DNA of 39,607 nt from GCA-020348365 sp964347995 (GCA_964347995.1 CAYGBA010000005.1:1-39607); one strand, 5' to 3'; shown: positions 7,584 through 16,425, counted from the stretch's first letter. Program-made: numbers and translations. Notes: generated from the sequence alone by a model not told the origin.

Positions 7584-7756
7584 TCATTTTCCCCTTGGAA
7601 AGTGTTATGCGCGAGTTGAGTTAAAAATCTAATGAGCGTGTGGACATTATGATATTCCCACGCATAGGAATGATCACAAACAAGAGATAAGCACTTCACA
7701 CCTGTAATAAAGCTCGACCTCAAGCAGTAGCTGCAAGACATGGGCAGCTCTAAGCA

Positions 7757-9100
7757 TCAGTGTTTCTTGCCTACATAATCCGCTGCAAGCAGAGCGCTTC
7801 CCAGCTGAACCCTAACCAGACTCCTTATGGGTATGACTTTGTAGGAAAGCTGCTTCTCAAGCTCTTCATTCGTCTTCGTGATCTGCTGCAAGACCTCCTC
7901 CTCAACGCTCTCGTTTCTGGTTCCTTTGACGCAACGATAGAGCATTCCGAAAGCTAGAAGACCATAGAAAAGACTGATTACTTCTGAATCAAACTTCTCA
8001 GCAACGATTGCCTTCCTTTCAACTTCCGGATCGGTCCTAGCCCAATGTTTCTGTGCTTCTATACTATCTGGAAAACGTCTAAGAAACTCTTCAATTGCAT
8101 CCATGAAAGGTCGCTTATTTCTGCGACCCCCGAGACTCGCCTTCACTTTCGAATACTTTTCCTTGATAAAATCGTACCGTTCTTTTGCAAGCTTTATCCC
8201 ATACAAAACCGCATCTCTTCTCATCAGCTCGGATTCAGAAGTGTCTCCGATTCTCGGATCATAATAATACGGCATCTCACAGACTAATGTAAAGGTTTCA
8301 GCGACCCTTCGAGCATAGTCATCGCTACTCGTTCCATGTTTGATTATCTCTGCGGGATCTTTCTTCGTATGCTTTTTCAGAAAATCATATGATTCGGCTG
8401 CTGTGGGCATTTTGAATATCGCTTGAGCCAGTTTTTTCATGTAGGGTGTTTCTGGTTCGCCTAGGTGTAGGGGCAACTTTTCCTTTTTTGCCAGATTCTG
8501 GAACTTTGAGTAGAGTGGTTTGCAGGGTGACGAGACATAAAAGTATACTCCACCGAAGCCTGAGTTGTGAAGGCTATACATGAACTGTGGCTTTGTGTCA
8601 TCAATAATGTTCATCAATGCTTTTGTCTCTGGAATCGGTTTGTTCCAAACGAGCGTCTTGTACTCTATTGGGAAGGTCCATTCAATCTGTTGATATCCTG
8701 GAGGCCGGTAATAATTCAAGGCGAAATTGAGTGGAGTGAAAGGTCCTTTGAACCATCCCTCGTTAAGTCTCGCACCGTCAGGATCGATACACTTGACTAT
8801 ATACCAGGTAAAGTCGAGTTTTGCCAAAGCCTCGTCTTCGGCCAGTTTCCAAGATAGATATTCGAGGGTCATACTGCCAATAGGCTCGTTTGGATGGGGA
8901 AAGCCGAAGAGTAGAGCAGTCTTCTTTCCCCGGCCGATTTTTAGTGCCTTTATACTCTCTCCTTTTCTTGACTTTCCGATGTTGAAAATCTCTGCTTTGG
9001 TTGGATGTTCGTGAGCAAGTTTCTCAGAACTTGCGTTTAGTTCGTCTACTGTATGAAAAACCTTGTAGTCAGGGACTTCTTCTACAACCTTGCCAAACAT
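7757..9100 (-). CDS. M14-family zinc carboxypeptidase
   Basis: With the start at 9100 (MFGKVVEEVP) the protein is 447 aa. It has the M14 zinc ligands HPNE (H69 and E72) and a third ligand in SLHNSGFGG (H178), and a candidate catalytic glutamate in VCEMPYYYD (E275). The substrate-binding DPDG/ARLNEGW segment is also present. No signal peptide is visible, so it is probably cytosolic and acts on peptides or gamma-glutamyl/amide conjugates (inference). The frame is open to 9130, but the ATG at 9100 lies about 40 bases from a shared A/T-rich promoter at 9133-9145 and looks more natural. The gene is divergent from the geranylgeranyl reductase. Confidence 0.85.
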   Translation of the reverse strand: MFGKVVEEVPDYKVFHTVDELNASSEKLAHEHPTKAEIFNIGKSRKGESIKALKIGRGKKTALLFGFPHPNEPIGSMTLEYLSWKLAEDEALAKLDFTWYIVKCIDPDGARLNEGWFKGPFTPLNFALNYYRPPGYQQIEWTFPIEYKTLVWNKPIPETKALMNIIDDTKPQFMYSLHNSGFGGVYFYVSSPCKPLYSKFQNLAKKEKLPLHLGEPETPYMKKLAQAIFKMPTAAESYDFLKKHTKKDPAEIIKHGTSSDDYARRVAETFTLVCEMPYYYDPRIGDTSESELMRRDAVLYGIKLAKERYDFIKEKYSKVKASLGGRRNKRPFMDAIEEFLRRFPDSIEAQKHWARTDPEVERKAIVAEKFDSEVISLFYGLLAFGMLYRCVKGTRNESVEEEVLQQITKTNEELEKQLSYKVIPIRSLVRVQLGSALLAADYVGKKH

Positions 9101-9132
9101 TTTATTTCGCCGAATCAAGAGTGCCAACAAAA

Positions 9133-9145
9133 GAAATAATAAATT
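9133..9145. promoter_or_regulatory. Shared A/T-rich divergent promoter of the M14 and geranylgeranyl reductase genes
   Basis: The sequence aaataataaattt offers TATA-like boxes on both strands (aaatttattattt on the minus strand). It lies about 40 bases before the M14 ATG and about 55 bases before the TTG of the reductase. Confidence 0.4.
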
Positions 9146-9194
9146 TGCGCCATGAAGATTCTCAAGAACTAGAGAACGCGCTTGTGGAATTCAT

Positions 9195-10406
9195 TTGACC
9201 GAATCTGACGTAGTAGTTGTCGGAGCTGGTCCGTGCGGTTCTTCCGCGGCTTTTGCAGGGGCGAAACTGGGAGCAGATGTTGTTGTTTGTGAGGAGCATA
9301 AAGAAATTGGAGTTCCAACCCATTGCCCCGGTCATCTCAGCCTCTCAGGACTGCGGCGTTTGGGACTAAAGCTGCCAAGTAGGCTTGTTGAAAACGAGTT
9401 TAGAGGAGCAGTTTTCCACTCCCCCTCTGGAAACCAGTTCACCCTCAAGCTTGACTTTCCCATTACCTGCGTCGTCAACAGAGAATTGTTTGACCAGTAT
9501 CTGGCGAACCTAGCGAAGAAGGCCGGTGCACATTATCACCTGAAGTCAAGAGTGGAGTCGCTTGCTTTTGAGAGAGATTTTGCCAAGGGTGTGGTCGTCA
9601 ATCGCGAGGGGTCAAGTGAAACTATTTCCTCAGAGGTAGTTGTCGATGCAGAAGGAATCTCCTCAGCGCTTCTGAAGAAGGCTGGACTACAGATGCTTGA
9701 TCGTTCCATGGTTGTGAATGGTGCTGAGGCTGAAGTGAAAGGAGCAGATGACCTAGATGAAGATACCGTAGAGGTCTATCTCGGACAGAAATATACCCCG
9801 GGTCTTTTCGCATGGATCATTCCCACAAGAGACGGGTCAGCCAAGGTTGGTCTTGCAACAAAGAGTGGTGATCCCAGAGATCACCTGCATCGGTTCATGC
9901 GCAATCATCCCGTAGCTTCCAAGAAACTGGAAAAAAGCGAAATCATCAATCTCTCTTTCCATCCGATGTCCCTTGGAGGGCCAATTTCCAAGACATATTC
10001 AAATGGGCTTCTCATCGTGGGCGACGTCGCCTCACAAGTGAAACCGACCACCGGTGGAGGCTTAATCTTCGGCTTGCTCTGCTCAAAAATTGCGGGCGAA
10101 GTCGCATACGAAGCCATAGAGAACAATGACTTTTCTGCAGCCTTCTTGTCGCGCTATCAGTCTCGATGGAAGGCAGAGATAGGCTTCGACCTAACGGTGA
10201 TGCGCCAAATAAGACAATTGCTTAACCGTCTGTCTGACAAGCATCTGGACAAGGTTATTTCGTTATGTTCAACACTGGGGGCAAATAGGATTCTTGAAGA
10301 GGCTGGAGATTTGGACTTTCAGGGGAAATCGCTGATTCGTATGGTTCGACATCCGGGTGTGCTGATTGTTACTCTTTATTCGCTCTTTTCCTCGCTTGCT
10401 TCTTGA
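9195..10406 (+). CDS. Geranylgeranyl reductase family FAD-dependent oxidoreductase
   Basis: A 403-aa flavoprotein. The N-terminus VVVVGAGPCGSSAA is the FAD-binding GxGxxG Rossmann motif, followed by the acidic strand end VVCEEHKEIG. A second FAD motif, LLIVGDVASQVKPTTGGG, lies near residues 270-290. This is the layout of archaeal digeranylgeranylglycerophospholipid reductases, which saturate isoprenoid chains of membrane lipids. HCPGH near residue 44 occupies the place of the family's conserved cysteine region. The start is TTG at 9195. The exact substrate cannot be told from sequence; other prenyl reductions, such as of quinones or dolichol, are possible. Confidence 0.82.
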   Translation: MTESDVVVVGAGPCGSSAAFAGAKLGADVVVCEEHKEIGVPTHCPGHLSLSGLRRLGLKLPSRLVENEFRGAVFHSPSGNQFTLKLDFPITCVVNRELFDQYLANLAKKAGAHYHLKSRVESLAFERDFAKGVVVNREGSSETISSEVVVDAEGISSALLKKAGLQMLDRSMVVNGAEAEVKGADDLDEDTVEVYLGQKYTPGLFAWIIPTRDGSAKVGLATKSGDPRDHLHRFMRNHPVASKKLEKSEIINLSFHPMSLGGPISKTYSNGLLIVGDVASQVKPTTGGGLIFGLLCSKIAGEVAYEAIENNDFSAAFLSRYQSRWKAEIGFDLTVMRQIRQLLNRLSDKHLDKVISLCSTLGANRILEEAGDLDFQGKSLIRMVRHPGVLIVTLYSLFSSLAS

Positions 10407-10412
10407 TCAGGT

Positions 10413-10423
10413 CAACATATAAA
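10413..10423 (+). promoter_or_regulatory. TATA box of pth2
   Basis: The sequence aacatataaat is centred about 25 bases before ATG 10443, so transcription would start at or beside that codon. A second in-frame ATG lies at 10455. Confidence 0.6.
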
Positions 10424-10442
10424 TCTGATTAGAAAGATTGGA

Positions 10443-10817
10443 ATGCTGACTTGTATGTCCGAGTTTAAATACAAACAGATCATCGTTCTGCGCACTGACC
10501 TAGAGATGACTAGGGGTAAGATTGCGGCCCAAGCGGGGCATGCCGCAGTCTCTTCGGCTGAGGAAGCTAGGACAAAACGGCCTAAATGGTGGACTGCGTG
10601 GTTGGACGAAGGCCAATGTAAGATAGCTGTACGAGTGGCGTCTGAAGAGGAGCTTCTTGAGCTGGAGAGAAAGGCCAAGGAGCTACGGTTACCGTCTGCC
10701 CTGATAACTGATAGGGGACTGACCGAGCTTCCCCCCGGGACCAAAACTTGCCTAGGGATAGGTCCAGCTCCTTCGGAGCACGTAGATGAAGTGACGGGGA
10801 ATCTACGTCTTTTTTGA
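10443..10817 (+). CDS. pth2: Peptidyl-tRNA hydrolase, archaeal type 2
   Basis: The enzyme releases tRNA from stalled peptidyl-tRNA. The 124-aa product carries the Pth2 features IIVLRTDLEMTRGKIAAQAG, HAAVSSAEEA, CKIAVRVASEEELL and the C-terminal ALITDRGLTELPPGTKT with LGIGPAP. Length and motifs match the family well. It probably starts at 10443 as a leaderless message, or at 10455 (MSEFKY), the usual family N-terminus. truD follows after 9 bases, so the two tRNA-related genes form an operon. Confidence 0.93.
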   Translation: MLTCMSEFKYKQIIVLRTDLEMTRGKIAAQAGHAAVSSAEEARTKRPKWWTAWLDEGQCKIAVRVASEEELLELERKAKELRLPSALITDRGLTELPPGTKTCLGIGPAPSEHVDEVTGNLRLF

Positions 10818-10826
10818 GGCGATATT

Positions 10827-12188
10827 TTGAAGGTTCCTAGGCTGGAAAGAGAGCTAGGTATTGATGTTTATGCTTCTCAGTCTCTAGGCATTGGTGGAAG
10901 GATTCGTCAGTTTCCTGAGGACTTTGTGGTGGAAGAGGTGTTGGTTGACGGAAGCAAAGCTGAAGTTGGGAACGCTGAAATCTCGCCTCCATCTGGACTA
11001 GGGCGCTATCTTGTGTGTTCCCTGACAAAGCGAAACTGGGACACCCTTCTAGCGATTAGAAAGATCGCAAAGCGACTCGGGATTAGTGGAGACCGCATTC
11101 GCATAGCTGGAATCAAGGATGCCAGAGCTCTTACAGCGCAACATATTACCGTCAGCCGCATCACACCAGCAGAGATCCCACAACTGAAAATACAAGACAT
11201 AACTCTTCGTCCACTGTATTATTCCAACAGAAAGCTTTCCTCAAAACTCCTCCTAGGAAACCAATTCCACATCTTAATCAGAGGCATACCTCACGCCGCG
11301 AACATCATTAGTCATCGACTTGAACAAGTCCGAGATGAACTGTCAAATGCAGGTGGCATCCCCAATTTCTTCGGTCACCAACGCTTCGGCACCATCCGCC
11401 CTAACACTCACTTAGTCGGCAGATTCCTAGTTCAAGAAGACCTTGAAAAGGCAGCACTCACATTTCTCGCCAAGCCCAGTCTGCATGAGCACCCTGACTC
11501 TAAAGAGGCACGGCAACGACTACATGAAACAGAAGACTTCAAAGAAGCCCTCCGCACTTTTCCAAGACGCCTCAAATACGAGCGCATGATGCTCAGCCAC
11601 TTAGCAGCGCAACCAAGAGACTTTCTCGGGGCTTTCCGAAGGCTACCATCAAAACTACGTAGGCTCTTCGTGCAAGCTTACCAATCCTTCCTGTTCAACA
11701 AGTTTCTCAGCAAGAGAATCAGAAGAGAAATCCCCCTTAATACGGCCCAGGCAGGGGATTATGCGATAAAACTCGACAACATCGGGCTTCCAACAACCAG
11801 CTTCACCCAGGCAACAAATCAGTCTCTCCAAACTGTTCAGAAAGCCATAGATGAAAACAGGATGCGTGTCGCCCTTCCGCTGATAGGCTTTGAACAAAAC
11901 CCTTCTGAAGGAGTTCAAGGAGAGATCGAAAAAGAAATCCTGGAAACTGAAAGTCTGACCCCAGAAGATTTCAGAATTTCATCCCTACCTGAGATAAGCT
12001 CACGAGGCGCGCTGAGAACCGCACTAACTCCCATAATCAACCTCTCCATAGAAGAATTATCCGAGGATTCGGCGAATCCGTCCAGTCAAGCCTTGAAGTT
12101 GGGCTTCATGTTGCATCGCGGCTCCTACGCCACAGTCTTATTACGGGAATATATGAAGCCACAAGATCTGATCGCCGCTGGATTCTAG
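10827..12188 (+). CDS. truD: tRNA pseudouridine synthase D (Pus7 family)
   Basis: A 453-aa enzyme that converts uridine 13 of tRNA to pseudouridine. The catalytic segment RIAGIKDARALTAQHITV contains the family's GxKDxxAxTxQ motif with the catalytic aspartate. The preceding FPEDFVVEEV is the N-terminal TruD motif. GGIPNFFGHQRFG marks the conserved region near residue 175, where the TRUD insertion domain begins. The start is TTG at 10827, immediately after pth2 in an operon. The size is normal for archaeal TruD, which carries a large insertion. Confidence 0.93.
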   Translation: MKVPRLERELGIDVYASQSLGIGGRIRQFPEDFVVEEVLVDGSKAEVGNAEISPPSGLGRYLVCSLTKRNWDTLLAIRKIAKRLGISGDRIRIAGIKDARALTAQHITVSRITPAEIPQLKIQDITLRPLYYSNRKLSSKLLLGNQFHILIRGIPHAANIISHRLEQVRDELSNAGGIPNFFGHQRFGTIRPNTHLVGRFLVQEDLEKAALTFLAKPSLHEHPDSKEARQRLHETEDFKEALRTFPRRLKYERMMLSHLAAQPRDFLGAFRRLPSKLRRLFVQAYQSFLFNKFLSKRIRREIPLNTAQAGDYAIKLDNIGLPTTSFTQATNQSLQTVQKAIDENRMRVALPLIGFEQNPSEGVQGEIEKEILETESLTPEDFRISSLPEISSRGALRTALTPIINLSIEELSEDSANPSSQALKLGFMLHRGSYATVLLREYMKPQDLIAAGF

Positions 12189-12259
12189 CCTATTTGCGTG
12201 TGCACCAAGCGAATTGTTTTTATGCAAACAAGTGATTGGATACATTCTTGGTGTGATCG

Positions 12260-12703
12260 ATGGTTTCCTGTGAAAAATGTGGAGCAGAAATATCTGAAGG
12301 TGCAAGGTTCTGCCAAAAATGCGGCGCTCCCGTTGAGCGAAAAGCAGCAAGCAGTCCCATGCCCCCAACAAAGTTCATAGTCGTGACCACTCCAACGATC
12401 CCTGGATACCGCATAAAGAAAGTTCTCGGGGTGGTTTCAGGTCTCACGCCAAGAACTCGTGGAGTCGGGGGAAAAATTGTCGCTGGAATCCAGTCTATGC
12501 TAGGCGGAGAAGTAACCGCGTTCAGCTATGAAATTGAGAAGGCGAGAGTAGAAGCCATGAACCGGGTGATCAATAAAGCGCGGGACATCGGTGCAAATGC
12601 TATTGTAGGGCTTGACATGGAGACATCAGATGTTTTGCAAAGCCTTGTTTTGATCTCTGCAACCGGAACTGCTGTTATAGCGGAACCCGAAAAAGCAGAA
12701 TAA
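12260..12703 (+). CDS. Zinc-ribbon protein with YbjQ (UPF0145) domain
   Basis: A 147-aa two-part protein. Residues 1-25 form a zinc ribbon (CEKCGAEISEGARFCQKCGA, two CxxC pairs). Residues about 38-142 are a YbjQ/DUF74 domain, seen as TTPTIPGYRIKKVLGVVSG, the helical AMNRVINKARDIGANAIVGL and the last strand VLISATGTAVIAE. YbjQ proteins form pentamers and have been linked to heavy-metal binding, but their function is not settled. A TATA-like gtttttatgc near 12217-12226 lies about 38 bases before the ATG, separate from truD. The zinc-ribbon fusion is the notable part. Confidence 0.8.
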   Translation: MVSCEKCGAEISEGARFCQKCGAPVERKAASSPMPPTKFIVVTTPTIPGYRIKKVLGVVSGLTPRTRGVGGKIVAGIQSMLGGEVTAFSYEIEKARVEAMNRVINKARDIGANAIVGLDMETSDVLQSLVLISATGTAVIAEPEKAE

Positions 12704-12767
12704 AGAGTCGAACACCCTCTCTACCCTCCTTTTTCTCTTTGCACACAGGCTTCCGAGTTTTGGCAAC

Positions 12768-12917
12768 TCACGACTTGATAGAGCCTTTGAACCTCTTGTT
12801 CAGCGATTCTCCGTCAAATTGCTGGAGTAGTCTCCCGAAGCGAGCAATTCCAAGTTTACCCACTTCGATCACGAAAGATTTGCCGCGTAGTTTCTTCCAA
12901 TTTCTTATGCGCGCATC
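12768..12917 (-). other. Coding-like open stretch without a clear start (inside the 12704-13033 gap)
   Basis: This minus-strand frame is open for 49 codons before a TGA at 12768. It reads like protein: ARIRNWKKLRGKSFVIEVGK, then LGIARFGRLLQQFDGESLN and KRFKGSIKS. Just upstream in frame are TGA and TAG, with no ATG; the only usable start is a GTG at 12870-12872, giving 34 residues. It could be a gene remnant or a chance frame. The rest of the 330-base gap holds a weak inverted repeat, catctcac/gtgagatg, at 12914-12953 and a TATA-like agtatttaag near 12989 that serves the next gene. Confidence 0.2.
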
Positions 12918-13033
12918 TCACTACTTCCACAATTTGCTCTGTCCGGTGAGATGAAAATCAGATGCGTTCTATCACAGCGTAACTTGACAAAGTATTTAAG
13001 ATCTGGATAGGCAAAGCAATTTCGGCAGGAAGT

Positions 13034-14215
13034 ATGGGTATGAGTACGATACTTGAGATGCCGGTGGCGGTCCTCGGTGGGGGAGCTTGCGCCCAAACTT
13101 TTGCAGCTGATCTGACCCTTGCTGGACTCAAAGTTCGCCTGTACGAGGTACCGGAGTTTGCTCCGAAAAGCTTGGGAGAAGTTTTGAAGACTAATGAAAT
13201 AAGCTTGGGAGGTAGACAGAGCAACTTCAAGTGGTTCAGGAGAGTTGGAGTTGCAAAGGTCGACGTCATCACGACGGATATATCAGAGGCGCTACATGGC
13301 GCTGGTTTAATCTTGGTAGCGGTTCCATCGAACGGTCATAAACGGTTCTTTGAGGAGATGATTCCTCACCTCATGGATGGGCAGATGATAAGCATATTTC
13401 CGGACAATTTTGGCTCCCTGTTGCTGAGGGAGATGATGCGCAAGAAAGGCTGCGATGTAAACGTCACAATTGGGGGATGGAGTTCGATGCCCTACGGCAC
13501 CAGGAAAATACAGCCAGGTGAAGTCGACTGCCTCGTCAGAACACGCGAGCTCCTATATGATGCTCTGCCGAGCACAGACGGGGAAAAATCCTTTGAGATC
13601 CTGAAAGAGCTTCCCGCATTCGACGGAACTGTTGAGCTCGAAAGAGGGGACACCGTCCTTGGTGTTGGTCTTTCCAATCCGAACCCAGTCGTCCACGTCC
13701 CCGGGTCTATCCTCAACGTAGGCGCAATGGAGGTCTCGGAGATGGAAGGGACTCTAGGTATTCCAAAAGGTAAATACTCCATGTACAAGTATGGAATGAG
13801 CCCCGCAGTCTCTAGGGTTCAGCTCGCCTTCTATCAGGAGGAAAGAAAGATCGCGGATGCAATGGGGATAAAGATGGTAGAGTACACCGAAGATCAGTTC
13901 TTTTGGAAGGGCAGCGTCATGGGCGTGGAATACTGGGCACCCTTTTCAGATGTAATTCTCCCACCCATAGTAGGACCCCTCTCTGTCGAAGACCGGTATT
14001 TCACTGAGGATATACCAATCGGTTGTAACGTACGCTACCAGCTCGCCAAAAAATTCGGCGTGGATGTTCCCGTAATAGAATCAGTGATACGACTAGGATC
14101 GGTGATCTGTAAACGCTACTTCTTTAAAGAAGGAAGATCGCTGAGAGAAATGGGCATTGAGGACCTGACCTCAGATCAAACAATGCAATACCTTAGGAAA
14201 GGGATAAGACCGTAG
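13034..14215 (+). CDS. NAD(P)-dependent opine (octopine/nopaline) dehydrogenase family protein
   Basis: A 393-aa oxidoreductase. The N-terminus VAVLGGGACAQTFAADL is a Rossmann NAD(P) site. The C-terminal part contains GLSNPNPVVHVPGSILNVG near residue 220, the conserved segment with the catalytic histidine of the octopine dehydrogenase family (PF02317). These enzymes reductively join an amino acid to a keto acid; relatives make metallophores. The substrate here is unknown. A TATA-like box near 12990-12999 precedes the start. ATGs at 13034, 13040 and 13058 are all possible, the last (MPVAVLGGG) being the shortest sensible form. No obvious partner gene, such as a nicotianamine synthase-like enzyme, is adjacent. 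Confidence 0.8.
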   Translation: MGMSTILEMPVAVLGGGACAQTFAADLTLAGLKVRLYEVPEFAPKSLGEVLKTNEISLGGRQSNFKWFRRVGVAKVDVITTDISEALHGAGLILVAVPSNGHKRFFEEMIPHLMDGQMISIFPDNFGSLLLREMMRKKGCDVNVTIGGWSSMPYGTRKIQPGEVDCLVRTRELLYDALPSTDGEKSFEILKELPAFDGTVELERGDTVLGVGLSNPNPVVHVPGSILNVGAMEVSEMEGTLGIPKGKYSMYKYGMSPAVSRVQLAFYQEERKIADAMGIKMVEYTEDQFFWKGSVMGVEYWAPFSDVILPPIVGPLSVEDRYFTEDIPIGCNVRYQLAKKFGVDVPVIESVIRLGSVICKRYFFKEGRSLREMGIEDLTSDQTMQYLRKGIRP

Positions 14216-14518
14216 TCATCATCGAGCTGCGCGCGCATCTCCATTGAGGAGATATAGAATACGGCTTTATACGGCTTAAATTGATGTCGCCAAAAACATA
14301 GTTGTGACTGCTGTCTCACCGAAGAAGGTCAGCAACATGAAATATCAATAATGATGTCCTCAACACCGGCACAAGCTTATGTTTGACATGACGCCAACTC
14401 TGCGCTACCCATGAAGACCTTCTATCGCACACAAATATCAAAATAACAAAAAACAACCAGAGGTAACTAAAAGTCATCAATTTTCATCCAATAACTCTCA
14501 AAATTCTCCCCTAGACAG
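14216..14518. other. Intergenic gap between the opine dehydrogenase and aspS
   Basis: About 300 bases between two convergent genes. A perfect 6-bp hairpin ATCTCC/GGAGAT lies at 14237-14253, soon after the dehydrogenase stop, preceded by an alternating gcgcgcgc stretch; it may help termination. A small direct repeat, tacggctt, occurs twice near 14260-14280. The remainder is A-rich and shows no convincing gene, tRNA or promoter. Confidence 0.4.
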
Positions 14519-15838
14519 TCAAGGCGTGAGTCTGAAGCGGTCTCTTGGAAAAAGCACAACCTCCCGTATATTCTTCCTTCCAGTAAGCATCATCATCAGC
14601 CTATCCAAGCCGATAGCCCATCCGGCGTGGGGAGGCATACCATAATCAAATGCCTTCAGATGATGCTTGAAAGACTCAGGATTCAAACCCTGTTTCCTCA
14701 GCCTTTCAATTAGGAGCTGCTTAGAGTGCACGCGGGTTCCCCCAGAGGCTATCTCTATCCAGCGCCACATCAAGTCGAAACCTTCACATGATTTCGGAGT
14801 GTCGTCTCGAGGCTTTATGTAAAAGGTCTTTGATTTGGTGGGCCAGTCAGTTATGAAATAGAAGTGAGGATGAAGGTCGCCAAGCTTCCTACAGGCTAGT
14901 GTGGGGAGGTCCTCTCCCCATGGAACGCGAATCTGCTCTCTCTCGAGTTCCTCGAGTATCTCGTCATAAGTGAAACGCTCGAGGGGAACCTCTGGAACTT
15001 CTATTTGATGCTCAAGAATTTCCAGCTCCCTTTGACATTTTTCTTTGATTTCCTCACACACATGATGAATAAGCCTTTCCAAAACGTTCATTACGTCTTC
15101 TGCTGTTGCAAAGGCTTGTTCAATGTCTACGGATATGAATTCATTGAGGTGTCTTCGAGTGTCCGACTCTTCCGCTCTGAAGAATGGTCCGATCTCAAAC
15201 ACCTTCTCGAGGCTTAGGGTCAGCTGTTCCTTATACAGCTGGGGGCTCTGAGCAAGAAAGGCCTCATGTTCAAAGTATTCCACGGAGAAAAGTGCGGCTC
15301 CACCCTCAGTCGCAGAGGCGATTATCCTCGGCGTATGAACCTCCACAAAGCCATTTTCAGATAAGAAGTCTCGCATCGCTTCCAATACGGCATGTTGAAC
15401 CCTAAAGATTGCGCGCCCCTCGTCTCTACACAAATCAAGAACACGCGCATCCAGCCTCACATCGATCTCCGCAGGAGTCCGACCAGTTATATCAAGAGGA
15501 AGGGGATGCTGCGCGACTCCGAGTATCCTAATTTCCTCTGGGATTACCTCGATTCCCCTCTGGGTCATCTCTGTCTTTTTGGCAACCCCTCTCACACCGA
15601 TACTATACTGCCTCTGGAGGGAGTCAGCCTTCTTTATCAGTTCCTTCTTCGCCTGATCTCGGTGAATGGTGATCTGAACCGTTCCTTCTCTGTCATGGAG
15701 AATCACAAATCGTATGCCGCCGAGATCTCGGATGTCTCGAACCCATCCGAAGACGACAATCTCCTTTCCATCCATCTCAGGTTTGATTTCCCGTGAATAG
15801 TGGGTTCTACGCAAGTCCCCTAGCTGATCGATTTCCAT
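14519..15838 (-). CDS. aspS: Aspartyl-tRNA synthetase (archaeal type)
   Basis: A 439-aa class IIb synthetase. It has an N-terminal OB-fold anticodon-binding domain (EIVVFGWVRDIRDLGG), motif 2 (FFRAEESDTRRHLNEF), the flipping-loop region TPRIIASATEGG, and motif 3 (PPHAGWAIGLDRLMMML). The size matches archaeal AspRS, without the bacterial GAD insertion. R34 and Q93 occupy places where discriminating archaeal enzymes, as I recall, have Trp and Lys, so it may also charge tRNA-Asn. The gene is 11 bases downstream of the KH protein gene and shares the alba-led transcript. tRNA-Asp itself lies at 36080. Confidence 0.94.
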   Translation of the reverse strand: MEIDQLGDLRRTHYSREIKPEMDGKEIVVFGWVRDIRDLGGIRFVILHDREGTVQITIHRDQAKKELIKKADSLQRQYSIGVRGVAKKTEMTQRGIEVIPEEIRILGVAQHPLPLDITGRTPAEIDVRLDARVLDLCRDEGRAIFRVQHAVLEAMRDFLSENGFVEVHTPRIIASATEGGAALFSVEYFEHEAFLAQSPQLYKEQLTLSLEKVFEIGPFFRAEESDTRRHLNEFISVDIEQAFATAEDVMNVLERLIHHVCEEIKEKCQRELEILEHQIEVPEVPLERFTYDEILEELEREQIRVPWGEDLPTLACRKLGDLHPHFYFITDWPTKSKTFYIKPRDDTPKSCEGFDLMWRWIEIASGGTRVHSKQLLIERLRKQGLNPESFKHHLKAFDYGMPPHAGWAIGLDRLMMMLTGRKNIREVVLFPRDRFRLTP

Positions 15839-15849
15839 GAGGATCTCTC

Positions 15850-16359
15850 TTATCTGCGTGCAAACTCTACTCTGAGTGTCATTCCACGAACCTTTTGAGC
15901 GATCTCCTTTAAGGCTTTCAGATTCAGCGAGGGTGATCTTCGCCTTCTTCTCAAGATGACTCTAGTTTCGGTTGTTCCATCCGGTAGCCATATGGTGTTT
16001 ATAGTGATGACGCTCAACGGGGCAAACAAATCTTCCAAGAATTTTCTTTCACCTACTCCCTGCTCAAGGACTCGAATCCTTTTTCCTATCTTTTCGCCTA
16101 TCGCTCTCACTATTTTTCCGCCGAAAGCCAACAGGTTGCCCACATCACCTTGCCCAACAAGAACTGCTAGAACACCGTTGGCCTCAACAGCCTTGTGGAA
16201 GTAAACGTTTTGGAGAGAAGGGTACTTATCTTCCAGAGACAGGAGTAAGCGGGCCACTTCCAGATCTGTCTTACTTACCTCCCCTGACTTAAGTCTTCTT
16301 TGACATTCCGAGCATAATATCCCGCTTTTCAGGCAGAAGTTGCATAGCGCCGCTTTCAC
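15850..16359 (-). CDS. Zinc-finger/KH-domain protein (NusA-like)
   Basis: A 169-aa protein. The N-terminus has two CxxC knuckles (CNFC and CSEC, residues 6-19). The rest includes a KH-like segment, LLAFGGKIVRAIGEKIG, followed by RIRVLEQGVGERKF. A basic RRRRRSP-type cluster lies near residue 140. This resembles the archaeal NusA-like or transcription-factor-type KH proteins that bind RNA. The exact subfamily is uncertain. It sits between alba and aspS on one strand, 66 and 11 bases from its neighbours, so it belongs to an information-processing operon. Confidence 0.7.
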   Translation of the reverse strand: MKAALCNFCLKSGILCSECQRRLKSGEVSKTDLEVARLLLSLEDKYPSLQNVYFHKAVEANGVLAVLVGQGDVGNLLAFGGKIVRAIGEKIGKRIRVLEQGVGERKFLEDLFAPLSVITINTIWLPDGTTETRVILRRRRRSPSLNLKALKEIAQKVRGMTLRVEFARR

Positions 16360-16425
16360 CCCTTCGTGAAACCTCCCTTCAAAATAAAGGAGGGGCGGCG
16401 GAGCCTTCCTGACTCGTCTACAGCC

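Noticed and set aside
12739..12954. Plus-strand 71-codon frame in the gap after the YbjQ gene
   Set aside because: The composition is unlike a protein, there is no ribosome-binding site or promoter, and it is antisense to a more protein-like stretch.
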